Positions 54,221 to 62,754 are shown, counted from the first letter of the stretch. The stretch: 64,000 nt of DNA from Ralstonia soli (GCF_023955655.1 NZ_JAMXHT010000010.1:87005-151004), one strand, 5' to 3'. The notes: generated by a model not told the origin, from the sequence alone. Translations and numbers: made by a program.

Positions 54221-56827
54221 ATGGATGTGAAAGCCGCGAACGCACAAGACCCAGGCATGCCTACCTCGCCCGCTTCTTCTTCGCCCAGGACCCAACATTC
54301 CGCCACGCACGAGCACAACGTGCCGCCGGTGGAATCGTCCGCGAGGTCGTCCGAGGCAGCATCGGGCGCCTCTATGGTCCCCTCCGGGTCTCCTACCGCT
54401 TCCATTGTTTCCATGCCGTCATCCGCTTCCGGCCCTGCGTCGCCTCGTACGGGTGCGCCGAACCTGCCTGATCCGCGCGGTGCTGACTTGGTCGGGGAGC
54501 GTTCGGCGCTGCCGCCCAAATCGCATAAAGGCGCCAGCGCCGATGCGCCTGGGCAACCAACCAAGCCGGAAGTTGGCGACACGCTCTTCATCGATGCGGT
54601 GTTGGAGCAGACCTATCGGCACCTGTTTGGCCCGACCTCGCAGCCCGCGGCACCCCCGCGACAGCAGGTCGTCTCCATCGCGGGGCTGACCGAAAAGCTG
54701 TCGTACCTGAAACCGGCTGACCTCAAGCTGGTGAAGGAAGCGTTTCACTTTTCCGACGAGGCGCACCTCGGTCAGTACCGCCAGAGTGGCGAGCCTTACA
54801 TCACGCACCCGGTGGCCGTGGCAGAGATCTGCGCGGGCTGGAAGTTGGATGTGCAATCGATCATGGCGGCGCTGCTGCATGACGTGATCGAAGACCAGGG
54901 CGTCACCAAGAGCGAGCTGGCCGAGAAGTTCGGTCCCAAGGTCGCAGAACTGGTCGATGGCCTGACCAAGTTGGACAAGCTCGAATTCCAGAGCCGCGAG
55001 CAGGCGCAGGCGGAAAGCTTTCGCAAGATGCTGCTCGCGATGGCGCGCGATGTGCGCGTGATTCTCGTCAAGCTGGCCGATCGCACGCACAACATGCGCA
55101 CGCTCGACCATGTGCCGCCCGAAAAGCGTCGCCGCATCGCCGGCGAGACGATGGAGATTTACGCGCCGATCGCGCACCGTCTCGGCCTCAACACCACGTA
55201 CCGCGAGCTGCAGGAGCTGAGCTTCCGCATCGGCTCGCCGTTCCGGTATGCGACGCTCGAGAAGGCGGTGAAGGCCGCGCGTGGCAATCGACGCGAGGTG
55301 GTCAGCCGCATTCTGGAAACCGCGCAGCGCGCGCTGACCGATGCCGGCATCCCCGCCGAAATGACGGGCCGCGAAAAGACGCTCTACAGCATCTATCGCA
55401 AGATGCACGACAAGCAGTTGTCGTTCTCGCAGGTGTTGGATGTGTACGGCTTCCGCGTGGTGGTCGATACGCAGATGCAGTGCTACATGACGATGGGTGC
55501 GCTGCATAGCCTGTACAAGCCGATGCCCGGCAAGTTCAAGGACTACATCGCCATCCCGAAGATCAATGGTTATCAGTCGCTGCACACGACGCTGGTGGGG
55601 CCGTTCGGCACGCCGGTGGAGTTCCAGATCCGCACGCGTGAGATGAACCAGATTGCGGAAGCCGGCGTGGCGGCGCACTGGATGTACAAGCAGCATCAGG
55701 ACGAGCCCGATCGCGCGCAGCAGCAGGCGCACCAGTGGCTGCAGTCGCTGCTCGACATCCAGAGCCAGACCGGGGATTCGCAGGAGTTCCTGGAGCACGT
55801 CAAGATCGACCTGTTTCCGGATGCGGTCTACGTGTTCACGCCCAAGGGCGAGATCCGCGCGCTGCCGCGTGGCGCCACGGCGCTGGATTTTGCCTATGCG
55901 GTGCACAGTGACCTGGGCAACCAGTGCGTGGCGGTCAAGATCAACAATGAGCTGCTGCCGCTGCGCACGGAGCTGAAGAACGGCGACATCGTCGAGGTGG
56001 TGACGGCGCCGTACTCGAAGCCGAACCCGGCGTGGCTCACGTTTGTGCGTACCGGCAAGGCCCGTGCGGCGATCCGGCATTTCCTCAAGACGGCCAAGCT
56101 CGATGAGGCGATCCAGTTGGGTGAGCGCCTGCTCGAACAGGCGCTGCGCCAGCTCGGCATCGACATGAAGGCGGTGTCGGCGCAGGTGTGGGAGCGCATT
56201 GTGCAGTGGACCGGCAACAAGGCGCGCGAAGATGTCTTTGCGGATCTGGCGCTCGGTCGCCGTGTTGCCGCAGTGGTTGCGCGCCGTATCGAGATCCTGT
56301 TGCAAGAAGGCGGCCACGAGGGCGACGAGGCGCTGATGGCTGCGGTGCACACCTTCGCTGGTGAAGAGGCGCCTGCTGTGACCGTCAGCGGCGACGAGGG
56401 TATGGCCATGATGTTCTCGTCGTGCTGCCGCCCAATTCCTGGCGACCCGATCGTCGGTTATATCGGCAAGGGGGAGGGGCTGCAGATTCACGTGCAGGAA
56501 TGCCGCGTGGCGAAGCGCCTGCATGGCAAGGACCCGGAACACTGGATCGATGTCATGTGGGCCGAGCACACGACACGCGCATTCGACGTGTCGATCAAGG
56601 TGCTGGTGCGCAATACGAAGGGCATCCTGGCTCGCGTGGCGGCAGACCTGACCTCGGCCGATGCCAACGTGGCACACGTGTCGATGGAGCAGGAGGGCGA
56701 TCAGGAAGCGACGTACATGACGTTCCTGATCCAGGTGCATGACCGTGTGCACCTGGCCGACGTGATGCGTGCGCTGCGGCGCAATCCCGATGTGATCCGC
56801 ATCGCGCGGGATCGCGGCGGTGATTAG
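54221..56827 (+). CDS. spoT: Bifunctional (p)ppGpp synthetase/hydrolase SpoT/Rel
   Basis: This 868-residue protein makes and degrades ppGpp. After a ~148-residue Ser/Pro/Ala-rich N-terminal extension the hydrolase HD domain begins, with H196 (THPVAVAEI) and H220-D221 (LLHDVIED). The synthetase domain includes YGFRVVV and GYQSLHTTLVG, then the TGS (VYVFTPKGEIRALPRGATALDFAYAVHSDLG) and C-terminal ACT domains follow. E. coli SpoT has 702 residues, so the extension explains the length. The start may be an ATG at 54221, or a later one such as 54257 or 54371; the extension is low-complexity and not conserved. The HD residues are intact. Confidence 0.94.
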   Translation: MDVKAANAQDPGMPTSPASSSPRTQHSATHEHNVPPVESSARSSEAASGASMVPSGSPTASIVSMPSSASGPASPRTGAPNLPDPRGADLVGERSALPPKSHKGASADAPGQPTKPEVGDTLFIDAVLEQTYRHLFGPTSQPAAPPRQQVVSIAGLTEKLSYLKPADLKLVKEAFHFSDEAHLGQYRQSGEPYITHPVAVAEICAGWKLDVQSIMAALLHDVIEDQGVTKSELAEKFGPKVAELVDGLTKLDKLEFQSREQAQAESFRKMLLAMARDVRVILVKLADRTHNMRTLDHVPPEKRRRIAGETMEIYAPIAHRLGLNTTYRELQELSFRIGSPFRYATLEKAVKAARGNRREVVSRILETAQRALTDAGIPAEMTGREKTLYSIYRKMHDKQLSFSQVLDVYGFRVVVDTQMQCYMTMGALHSLYKPMPGKFKDYIAIPKINGYQSLHTTLVGPFGTPVEFQIRTREMNQIAEAGVAAHWMYKQHQDEPDRAQQQAHQWLQSLLDIQSQTGDSQEFLEHVKIDLFPDAVYVFTPKGEIRALPRGATALDFAYAVHSDLGNQCVAVKINNELLPLRTELKNGDIVEVVTAPYSKPNPAWLTFVRTGKARAAIRHFLKTAKLDEAIQLGERLLEQALRQLGIDMKAVSAQVWERIVQWTGNKAREDVFADLALGRRVAAVVARRIEILLQEGGHEGDEALMAAVHTFAGEEAPAVTVSGDEGMAMMFSSCCRPIPGDPIVGYIGKGEGLQIHVQECRVAKRLHGKDPEHWIDVMWAEHTTRAFDVSIKVLVRNTKGILARVAADLTSADANVAHVSMEQEGDQEATYMTFLIQVHDRVHLADVMRALRRNPDVIRIARDRGGD

Positions 56828-56845
56828 CGCGCAGCGCGAAAAAGC

Positions 56846-56879
56846 AAAAAGGCGAGGCCCCGGGGCTTCGCCTTTTTTG
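56846..56879 (+). terminator. Terminator after spoT
   Basis: AAAAAGGCGA and TCGCCTTTTT, with GCCCC/GGGGC inside, form a long stem followed by a T run, 19 bases after the spoT stop. Confidence 0.87.
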
Positions 56880-56929
56880 TTTGTGGTCTGCGCGCGCAGC
56901 ACATCACGTGCGTGCTGCGAGTGCAGGCA

Positions 56930-56961
56930 AACGAAAAGGGCTTCCATTTCTGGAAGCCCTT
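56930..56961 (-). terminator. Terminator of tRNA-Arg copy 1 (minus strand)
   Basis: AAGGGCTTCCA/TGGAAGCCCTT (56936-56946 and 56951-56961) with loop TTTC forms an 11-bp stem followed on the minus strand by a T-rich tract, eight bases after the tRNA. A near-identical element follows copy 2. Confidence 0.8.
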
Positions 56962-56969
56962 CCTGTTCT

Positions 56970-57046
56970 TGGCGCGGCTGGCAGGATTCGAACCCACGAC
57001 CCCTTGGTTCGTAGCCAAGTACTCTATCCAACTGAGCTACAGCCGC
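56970..57046 (-). tRNA. tRNA-Arg (anticodon ACG), copy 1
   Basis: On the minus strand, 57046 to 56970 forms a cloverleaf: acceptor GCGGCTG/CAGCCGC with discriminator G and encoded CCA, D-arm with AGCTCAGTTGGATAGAG, anticodon loop CTACGAA (anticodon ACG) and T-arm GTTCGAATC. The ACG anticodon is read as inosine-containing and decodes CGU, CGC and CGA. The sequence is identical to the second copy 312 bases away. Confidence 0.96.
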
Positions 57047-57060
57047 AACTGAGGAGCGAG

Positions 57061-57089
57061 ATTATACATGTGATCTGCGGGGCTGTCGC
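57061..57089 (-). promoter_or_regulatory. Promoter of tRNA-Arg copy 1
   Basis: A perfect minus-strand -10 TATAAT (57061-57066) is preceded by GCGACA (57084-57089) at a 17-base spacing, placing the start about eight bases before the tRNA 5' end. Confidence 0.55.
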
Positions 57090-57236
57090 GAGGAATTGCG
57101 CGTTGCGACATGAGTGATGCTGTGAAAAGAAGAGACTCCGGAGCCCAGCTTTTTCGACTCGCTTTTCTTATTGATGACTCGCGCTTGTGGCCTGTGCGTA
57201 GCTTGCAGCTGAGACGTGCCAAGCGAGCGGACAAAC

Positions 57237-57268
57237 AAAAAGGGCTTCCATTTCTGGAAGCCCTTTTT
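57237..57268 (-). terminator. Terminator of tRNA-Arg copy 2 (minus strand)
   Basis: A perfect 14-bp stem AAAAAGGGCTTCCA/TGGAAGCCCTTTTT with loop TTTC ends 13 bases after the tRNA, with T tracts on both strands. It repeats the copy 1 terminator with a longer T/A clamp. Confidence 0.87.
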
Positions 57269-57281
57269 GCTTTTATTAGGT

Positions 57282-57358
57282 TGGCGCGGCTGGCAGGATT
57301 CGAACCCACGACCCCTTGGTTCGTAGCCAAGTACTCTATCCAACTGAGCTACAGCCGC
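57282..57358 (-). tRNA. tRNA-Arg (anticodon ACG), copy 2
   Basis: This is a second, identical 77-base tRNA-Arg (ACG) with its own promoter and terminator. Acceptor, anticodon loop CTACGAA, T-loop and encoded CCA are the same as in copy 1. The pair looks like a tandem duplication of a complete transcription unit. Confidence 0.96.
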
Positions 57359-57372
57359 AACCGAGAAATGAG

Positions 57373-57400
57373 ATTATACAGAGATTTTCGACCTTGTGAA
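57373..57400 (-). promoter_or_regulatory. Promoter of tRNA-Arg copy 2
   Basis: On the minus strand, TTCACA (57395-57400) and TATAAT (57373-57378) are 16 bases apart, close to consensus sigma-70, with a start about eight bases before the tRNA. Confidence 0.65.
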
Positions 57401-57449
57401 CCCCCTTCTTCACTTTTTCTTCGCTGGGGCGGCGATAGGGCCGAGTTTC

Positions 57450-57455
57450 TATAAT
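57450..57455 (+). promoter_or_regulatory. -10 element for greB
   Basis: A perfect TATAAT lies 28 bases before the greB ATG. The -35 position is GC-rich and poor. Confidence 0.45.
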
Positions 57456-57483
57456 GGAGCCTTGATCCACCGTGGCTTTCATC

Positions 57484-58047
57484 ATGAACAAGGCTTTCGT
57501 CCGGGAAGATGCCGGCGATGACGAAGACGATCTGCCCGAGGGTGCTGCGCCCTTGCCGGCTGGCTCCAAGAACTACATCACACCAGCCGGCTACGAGCGC
57601 TTACGCACGGAACTGATGCACTTGATCGACACCGAGCGGCCCGAGGTGGTTGGCATCGTGTCGTGGGCTGCATCGAACGGGGATCGTTCCGAGAACGGCG
57701 ATTACCTCTACGGCAAGAAGCGCCTGCGCGAGATCGATCGCCGTATCCGCTTTCTCACACGCCGCATTGAAAAGGCCGAGGTGGTTGATGCCAGCCTGCA
57801 AGGCGACAACGACCAAGTCTTCTTCGGCGCCACCGTCACCTACGCCAATCAGGATGGCGACGAAACCACCATCACCATCGTCGGCATGGACGAGGTGGAC
57901 CTCGACAAGGGGCACGTGAGTTGGATCTCGCCGATTGCGCGCGCGCTGATCAAGGCGCGCGAAGGCGATACGGTGCCGCTGCGCACGCCCACGGGCATCG
58001 AGCAGATCGACATCCTGGAAGTCAAATACCCGCCGCGCGCGGCGTGA
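57484..58047 (+). CDS. greB: Transcription elongation factor GreB
   Basis: The 187-residue factor rescues backtracked RNA polymerase by stimulating transcript cleavage. The coiled-coil N-terminal domain carries the GreB-type tip NGDRSENGDYLYGKK (acidic residues D and E conserved), and the FKBP-like C-terminal domain follows. An acidic leader of about 25 residues (EDAGDDEDDLPEGAAP) precedes the usual GreB start. The start ATG at 57484 has no clear ribosome-binding site; a GTG at 57472 would add four residues. The position after spoT is conserved in related genomes. Confidence 0.94.
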   Translation: MNKAFVREDAGDDEDDLPEGAAPLPAGSKNYITPAGYERLRTELMHLIDTERPEVVGIVSWAASNGDRSENGDYLYGKKRLREIDRRIRFLTRRIEKAEVVDASLQGDNDQVFFGATVTYANQDGDETTITIVGMDEVDLDKGHVSWISPIARALIKAREGDTVPLRTPTGIEQIDILEVKYPPRAA

Positions 58048-58066
58048 GCTTTCTGCCCATGTACGC

Positions 58067-58918
58067 TCACGCCGGATGCCCGAGGCAGTAGGCGCCGAAG
58101 GCGATGACCGAGCAGGCCGACAGGCGCCTCGCCGTGAGCGATTCCTTCAGGAACAGCCGGCCGAGCAGTGCGGCAAATACCACCGACGTTTCGCGCAGGG
58201 CCGACACCGGCCCCATCGGCGCGAGCGTCACGGCCCAGATGACGATGCCGTATGCGACGAGCGAGACCACGCCGCCGCCGAACGCCTTGAGCGTATCGGC
58301 ATCGCCCAGGTCGATATTCAGCGGGCCTTTCCACACGCGATAGAGCAGCACCATCGGCAGGCCGTCGAGCATGAACAGCCATGCGGAATACGCGTTGGCG
58401 TTGCCGGCCGCGCGCGCGCCAATGCCATCGCACACCGTGTAGCAGGCAATGAACACGCCGGTGGCGAGTGCGGCCAGCGTGGAGCCCACGTCCGCCTTGC
58501 GACCGCGCGCCAGGCTGAGGATGCCGCCGCTTACCAGCACCACGCCAGCGAGCGCGATGGCGCCAGGCATCTCGCCCGCGAACAGCGCGGCGCCCACCGT
58601 TACCAGCAACGGCGAGGAGCCGCGCGCGATCGGGTACACCTGCCCAAATTCGCCATATCGGTACGCCCGCGCAAGGAACACGTTGTAGCCGACGTGTAGC
58701 ACTGCAGACAGCGCCACATACGGCCATGCAGCGGGTGCGGGCAGCGGCAACGCAATCGCCATCGGTACGGCGGCCAGGCCGGAAGCCAGCGTCATCAGCG
58801 TGATGGCGCGCAGGCGGTCGGGGCCGCTTTTCAGCAGCGCATTCCACGAGGCATGCAGCAGGGCGGCGCAGAGAACCAGGGCGATGACGGCGGGGGTCAC
58901 GATGGGCGGGGCGGACAA
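58067..58918 (-). CDS. EamA/DMT family transporter
   Basis: This 283-residue membrane protein has ten hydrophobic segments in two EamA halves (ALLHASWNALLKSGPDR near the N-terminus, then SALRETSVVFAALLGRLFLKE in the second half). It matches the EamA exporters of the drug/metabolite superfamily. It converges with greB 19 bases away and diverges from a GcvA-like regulator, which is its likely controller. The substrate is unknown. Confidence 0.87.
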   Translation of the reverse strand: MSAPPIVTPAVIALVLCAALLHASWNALLKSGPDRLRAITLMTLASGLAAVPMAIALPLPAPAAWPYVALSAVLHVGYNVFLARAYRYGEFGQVYPIARGSSPLLVTVGAALFAGEMPGAIALAGVVLVSGGILSLARGRKADVGSTLAALATGVFIACYTVCDGIGARAAGNANAYSAWLFMLDGLPMVLLYRVWKGPLNIDLGDADTLKAFGGGVVSLVAYGIVIWAVTLAPMGPVSALRETSVVFAALLGRLFLKESLTARRLSACSVIAFGAYCLGHPA

Positions 58919-58988
58919 GGATCGGGTCGATTTTTCTCACCCGAGGTTGCGCGAGTGTGGGCAAGAAGACGACAGCGTAGCGCGGCAA

Positions 58989-59014
58989 ATTGTGATCAAC
59001 AATCGATATATACT
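58989..59014. promoter_or_regulatory. LysR-type box and -10 element between the EamA and GcvA-like genes
   Basis: ATTGT-GATCA-ACAAT (58989-59003) is a 15-base palindrome that contains the LysR consensus T-N11-A (TTGTGATCAACAA). It is followed at once by TATACT (59009-59014), a possible -10 for the regulator. The site would allow the regulator to control itself and the divergent transporter. Confidence 0.55.
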
Positions 59015-59044
59015 GACTCGATCTGTGCAAAAAACTCACGCGAT

Positions 59045-59980
59045 ATGCGCAAATTGCCGCCCTTGAATGCGGTGCGTGCCTTTGAATCGGCGGCGCGCCA
59101 TCTGAGTTTTACGCGCGCGGGTGAAGAGTTGAGCGTTACGCATGGCGCGATCAGCCGACAGATCCAAGCGCTGGAGGCCTGGCTGGGCGTGGCGCTGTTC
59201 CGACGATTGAACCGGCGCGTGGAGTTGACCGACGCCGGGCTGCGTTATCTCTCGGAGATCGGGGTGGCGCTCGATCGCATCAGCACGGCCAGCCAGACGC
59301 TGCGCGACCGCGATGCCGTGCGCATCCTGCGCGTGAACAGTATCCCGACCTTCACGATGCGCTGGTTGATTCCGCGGCTCTCCACGTTTCAGCAGCGGTT
59401 TCCGCGCGTGGAGGTGCGGCTGACCACATCCATCGAAGAGATCGAGGATCTGCCTGACCATTTCGACGTGATCATTCGCGGCGGACCGGAGATTCATGCG
59501 GGCTTTCAGTCGGGGCGTTTCCTGGATGAACGCCGCTTTCCCGTGTGTAGCCCGGTGCTGCTTGAGCGCCTGCCGTTGTCAGCACCATCAGACTTGCGGC
59601 ATCACACGCTGCTGCATTCGGACACGTTGCCCTCGGTCTGGCCGAGCTGGCTGGTGCTGGCCGGTGTGCCCAACCTGCAGCCCGCGCATGCGCTCACGTT
59701 CGAGCATTTCTATCTGTCGATCCAGGCAGCCATCGATGGGCTCGGCGTAGCGATGGGGCCGTCAGCGCTCATTACCGATGACCTGGAAGAGGGACGTCTT
59801 GTCGCGCCATTTCCGCATCTCGCACTGGGGGCGCGCAGCTACTACTGGTATTGTCCAGCGCGCAACCTTGATGACGAAGTGGTGCGGGCGTTTTGCGCCT
59901 GGCTGGAGGAGGACCGCCCGCCACGTCACGCAAACGCCAATATTTTTTCGGCATCCGGTAACCAAGGTAACGCCGCGTAA
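59045..59980 (+). CDS. LysR-family regulator, GcvA-like
   Basis: The 311-residue protein begins MRKLPPLNAVRAFESAARHLSFTRAGEELSVTHGAISRQI, the typical N-terminus of GcvA-type LysR regulators. The effector domain follows, with RFLDERRFPVCSP and the AIDGLGVAMGPSALI region. The last ~25 residues are unusual and Asn/Ala-rich. The start is the ATG at 59045. It is divergent from the EamA transporter, with a T-N11-A box in between, which suggests it regulates that gene. The effector is not known. Confidence 0.91.
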   Translation: MRKLPPLNAVRAFESAARHLSFTRAGEELSVTHGAISRQIQALEAWLGVALFRRLNRRVELTDAGLRYLSEIGVALDRISTASQTLRDRDAVRILRVNSIPTFTMRWLIPRLSTFQQRFPRVEVRLTTSIEEIEDLPDHFDVIIRGGPEIHAGFQSGRFLDERRFPVCSPVLLERLPLSAPSDLRHHTLLHSDTLPSVWPSWLVLAGVPNLQPAHALTFEHFYLSIQAAIDGLGVAMGPSALITDDLEEGRLVAPFPHLALGARSYYWYCPARNLDDEVVRAFCAWLEEDRPPRHANANIFSASGNQGNAA

Positions 59981-60053
59981 CACCCTAGAGGCACGCGCCG
60001 TGCCCGGTGCTACGATCCAATCACGCTAGAGTGCTTTGAAAGGAGGTCCTCAC

Positions 60054-60464
60054 ATGAAGAAAAACGCATGGATTCTCGCTGCATGCCTCGCCGCAGGTGT
60101 GGCAGGTTCGATTGCCTTGCCGGCGCAGGCGCAGGTCTCGATCGGCGTGCAGATCGGGCCGTCCTACGCCCCGCCGCCGCCCCAATATGAGCCCGTACCG
60201 GTCATGCAGCCGGGCTACGTCTGGGTGCCGGGTTACTGGCAATGGCGTGATGGCCGATATGTCTGGCGCCGCGGCTATCGTGAGCATGGCCGACCGGGCT
60301 ACCACTGGCGTGAGCCGCGTTGGGAACAAGGCCCGCGCGGCTGGGTGATGCGCGATGGCGGCTGGGACCGCGGCGACGATGGCCGCTGGCGCGACCGAGA
60401 TCATGATCGAGGTCGCGATCGCTACCACTGCCCGCCGGGCCACGCCAAGAAGGGCGAATGCTGA
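60054..60464 (+). CDS. YXWGXW-repeat secreted protein
   Basis: This 136-residue protein has a clear signal peptide (MKKNAWILAACLAAGVAGSIALPAQAQ). The mature part has a YXWGXW-type repeat region, GYVWVPGYWQWRDGRYVW, followed by RPGYHWREPRWEQGPRGW and a Gly/Arg/Asp-rich stretch ending in PPGHAKKGEC. These small exported proteins are common in Burkholderiales; their role is unknown, probably at the cell surface. A strong AAAGGAGG precedes the ATG at 60054. A terminator follows, so it is monocistronic. Confidence 0.85.
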   Translation: MKKNAWILAACLAAGVAGSIALPAQAQVSIGVQIGPSYAPPPPQYEPVPVMQPGYVWVPGYWQWRDGRYVWRRGYREHGRPGYHWREPRWEQGPRGWVMRDGGWDRGDDGRWRDRDHDRGRDRYHCPPGHAKKGEC

Positions 60465-60478
60465 AAATGAATGTCACG

Positions 60479-60508
60479 ACAGGCCGGTCATGTACCGGCC
60501 TGTTTTTT
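60479..60508 (+). terminator. Terminator after the YXWGXW gene
   Basis: A perfect 10-bp stem ACAGGCCGGT/ACCGGCCTGT with a 5-base loop is followed by a run of T, 15 bases after the stop. Confidence 0.88.
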
Positions 60509-60572
60509 GCGGGAACGTCTTTCGACGCCGAGGCTGCGGATTGCGCTGCCGAGGCGCCTTCCGGGAGGCAAC

Positions 60573-60878
60573 ATGACAGTCGAATCGAACTGGCGCACCG
60601 AGCTGTACAAGGACTTCGATGTCTACGTACTGGCCATTCCGCGCGCTGAACGTCAATCGGGCAAGGGCGGGCAGGAGCCCACGCAGTGGGACTTCGTCGT
60701 GCGCATCTGCGAGTCCGGTGCAGACCCGACGGCCGTCGAAACGCTCGTCGCCCATTCGCATGATGAGCGGCCGCTGCCAACGCGGGCCGCGGCCGAAGAG
60801 GCCGGCCTTGCGCGCGGCTATGGCCTGATCGATGAACTGCTGGGGCGCAGTGCCGTCCAGCAGTCGATCGATCTTTGA
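60573..60878 (+). CDS. Small hypothetical protein (101 residues)
   Basis: The protein begins MTVESNWRTELYKDFDVYVLAIPR and is predicted soluble with mixed alpha/beta character and no signal peptide. I do not recognise a family; the sequence SGADPTAVETLVAHSHDERPLPTRAAAEEAGLARGYGLIDELLG suggests a small helical module like those found in proteins that modulate stress responses, but this is only an impression. The start ATG at 60573 has GGGAGG upstream. It converges with the esterase gene 13 bases away. Confidence 0.7.
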   Translation: MTVESNWRTELYKDFDVYVLAIPRAERQSGKGGQEPTQWDFVVRICESGADPTAVETLVAHSHDERPLPTRAAAEEAGLARGYGLIDELLGRSAVQQSIDL

Positions 60879-60891
60879 GGGTGACCCCGGC

Positions 60892-61941
60892 TTACGCCGC
60901 CAGCGCTTCGGACCGCGCGTGGCGGCGCGCGAATTCCCACCAAAGCCACGTCGCATCGGGCCCGGGTGCATGGAAGGCGTAGCGGGGGTCGCCGCCGCTC
61001 CAGGCGTGACCCATGGCAGTGAGCTGACACAGGCTGACCATGCATTCGCCGCCGACCATGTCGTTACGCAGCACGAAGCCTTCGCCGCGTGAGGTCTCGC
61101 GCGTGACGCCGCTTCGGTCGCCCAGATGGTTAAGCGCGCGGAACTGTGCGGCCAGTTGTGCTTGGTTGGCCGGGTTGACAGCTTCGTCGCGCAGGCCGTG
61201 CAGGATCATCGTCGGCATGCCGGGGTAGGTGGCCACGTTCACCAGGCTGGAGAGCGCATCGACGGCATCGACGCGCGCTCCGCGGCGCATCACGTTCAGT
61301 GCCGATGCTGCGCCGCGCGCCACGCCCAATGCCGGCCCCGAGTGCAACGCCAGCGCGGCGAACAATTGCGGATGACGCAGCGCCATCAGGCCGGCCAGTC
61401 CAGCCCCCGCAGACAACCCTGCCAGATACACGCGTGACGGATCTGCGCCTGTCTGTGCCAGCGTCTGTTCGACCAGTTGCGCGATGCCATCGGCCTCACG
61501 CGCGCCGACATGCTCGGGGTCATACCAATGCCAGCAGCACTGCGGATGCGCGCGGCGCGGCTGCTCCGGATACAGCACGATGAAGCCCTCGTGGTCAGCC
61601 AGCGCATTCATGCGCGTGCCGTATGCCAGCGCTTCGGCCGACTGCTTGCAGCCATGCAGCATCACCATCAGCGCAGGGGGCTTGCTGCCGCGCAGGGGCG
61701 GTGTGTAAAGCCAATATTCTGGCCGGCGCGCCACCACGGCGGGCGATTCAGGCTCGTAGATGAACTGTTCGCGCACGAAGGTGCCCTGCGTGGGCGTGGG
61801 GCGCACACGGCGCGGGCCCTCGCGACGCGTGGTTGACTTGATAGGCTTGACCGGCTTGGGTGGCCACGACTGGCGGCCAAAGCCCGGCGTCGTCAGGGCA
61901 TCGACCAGCCGGGTGATGGATTTCATCCAATTACGGTGCAT
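60892..61941 (-). CDS. PHB depolymerase-family esterase
   Basis: The 349-residue alpha/beta hydrolase has the oxyanion region LMVMLHGCKQSAEALA and a lipase box GLSAG with S177 as nucleophile. DEAV near ILHGLRDEAVNP and GHAW near the C-terminus are candidates for the Asp and His. This matches the intracellular-type poly(3-hydroxybutyrate) depolymerase/LpqC family of Burkholderiales. There is no signal peptide; a basic N-terminal 50 residues precede the hydrolase fold. It may act on short PHB oligomers or other esters. The start ATG at 61941 gives MHRNWMKSIT. Confidence 0.85.
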   Translation of the reverse strand: MHRNWMKSITRLVDALTTPGFGRQSWPPKPVKPIKSTTRREGPRRVRPTPTQGTFVREQFIYEPESPAVVARRPEYWLYTPPLRGSKPPALMVMLHGCKQSAEALAYGTRMNALADHEGFIVLYPEQPRRAHPQCCWHWYDPEHVGAREADGIAQLVEQTLAQTGADPSRVYLAGLSAGAGLAGLMALRHPQLFAALALHSGPALGVARGAASALNVMRRGARVDAVDALSSLVNVATYPGMPTMILHGLRDEAVNPANQAQLAAQFRALNHLGDRSGVTRETSRGEGFVLRNDMVGGECMVSLCQLTAMGHAWSGGDPRYAFHAPGPDATWLWWEFARRHARSEALAA

Positions 61942-62219
61942 GGCGTCGGTAGGTGGGCTCGGTGCGGGCGATGGTGCCCGTGCAGTCCGAGGGATCGCAA
62001 GTGGTTTCGATTCCTGTAGGACAGTGTGCCAGCGATTTTGTTGCGACGCAGCATTCTAAGTGGCACATACACCGCATGTGGCTCACAAAGTTTGCATTTG
62101 CCGGTCGGCTGTCATGGAGACAGCGTTGGTGAGCGGCTACACTGCCGCGACGGGCGCACCCCCGGCTGTCATGCGCCTTTCTGCTTTCCGTTCCCCGTTG
62201 TTCACTCAAGGAGGTCGTT

Positions 62220-62705
62220 ATGGGTTTTTTTGACTTCATCAAAGAAGCTGGCGAGAAGCTCTTCCACGGTACCGCCGCTGCCGCGCCAGCCGATGCCTCG
62301 GCGGACGCCGATGCCGCCAAGGCTGCCGACGATGCCAAGGGCCAGGCGATCCAGGACTACATCGCGCAGCAGGGCCTGAGCGCTACGGCGCTGTCGGTGC
62401 AGGTCGAAGGCGATGCGGCCAAGGTGTTTGGCGTGGCGCCCGATCAGGCCACGCGCGAGAAGATCATCCTGTGCTGCGGCAATGTCGAGGGCATCAAGTC
62501 GGTGGATGACCAGATGTCGGTCAACACCGAGTCGGAAGAGTCGCAGTGGCACACCGTTGAGCGCGGCGACACGCTGTCGGCCATCGCCAAGAAGTTCTAC
62601 AACGACGCGAACAAGTATCCGGTGATCTTCGACGCCAACAAGCCGATGCTGTCGGATCCGAACAAGATTTATCCGGGGCAGAAGCTGCGCATTCCGGCGG
62701 CTTGA
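62220..62705 (+). CDS. kbp: BON/LysM domain protein Kbp (potassium-binding)
   Basis: The 161-residue protein matches the YgaU/Kbp family: an amphipathic start MGFFDFIKEAGEKLF, a BON domain (about residues 40-100) and a C-terminal LysM domain (about 110-159, WHTVERGDTLSAIAKKFY to KIYPGQKLRIP). E. coli Kbp binds potassium and has 149 residues. An Ala/Asp-rich linker explains the extra length. A strong AAGGAGG precedes the ATG at 62220. It is expected in the cytoplasm despite the LysM domain. A terminator follows. Confidence 0.9.
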   Translation: MGFFDFIKEAGEKLFHGTAAAAPADASADADAAKAADDAKGQAIQDYIAQQGLSATALSVQVEGDAAKVFGVAPDQATREKIILCCGNVEGIKSVDDQMSVNTESEESQWHTVERGDTLSAIAKKFYNDANKYPVIFDANKPMLSDPNKIYPGQKLRIPAA

Positions 62706-62729
62706 TCTGCGTGGCGGTTGCATCAAGAG

Positions 62730-62754
62730 AAAGGGCCTTCGGGCCCTTTTTTCT
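62730..62754 (+). terminator. Terminator after kbp
   Basis: AAGGGCC/GGCCCTT closes on a TTCG tetraloop and is followed by T-rich sequence, 25 bases after the kbp stop. The UUCG loop makes this an especially stable hairpin. Confidence 0.9.

Noticed and set aside
54419..57031. 870-codon minus-strand frame antisense to spoT
   Set aside because: It opposes a complete SpoT with intact catalytic motifs and runs into a tRNA gene. The translation has antisense-type composition.
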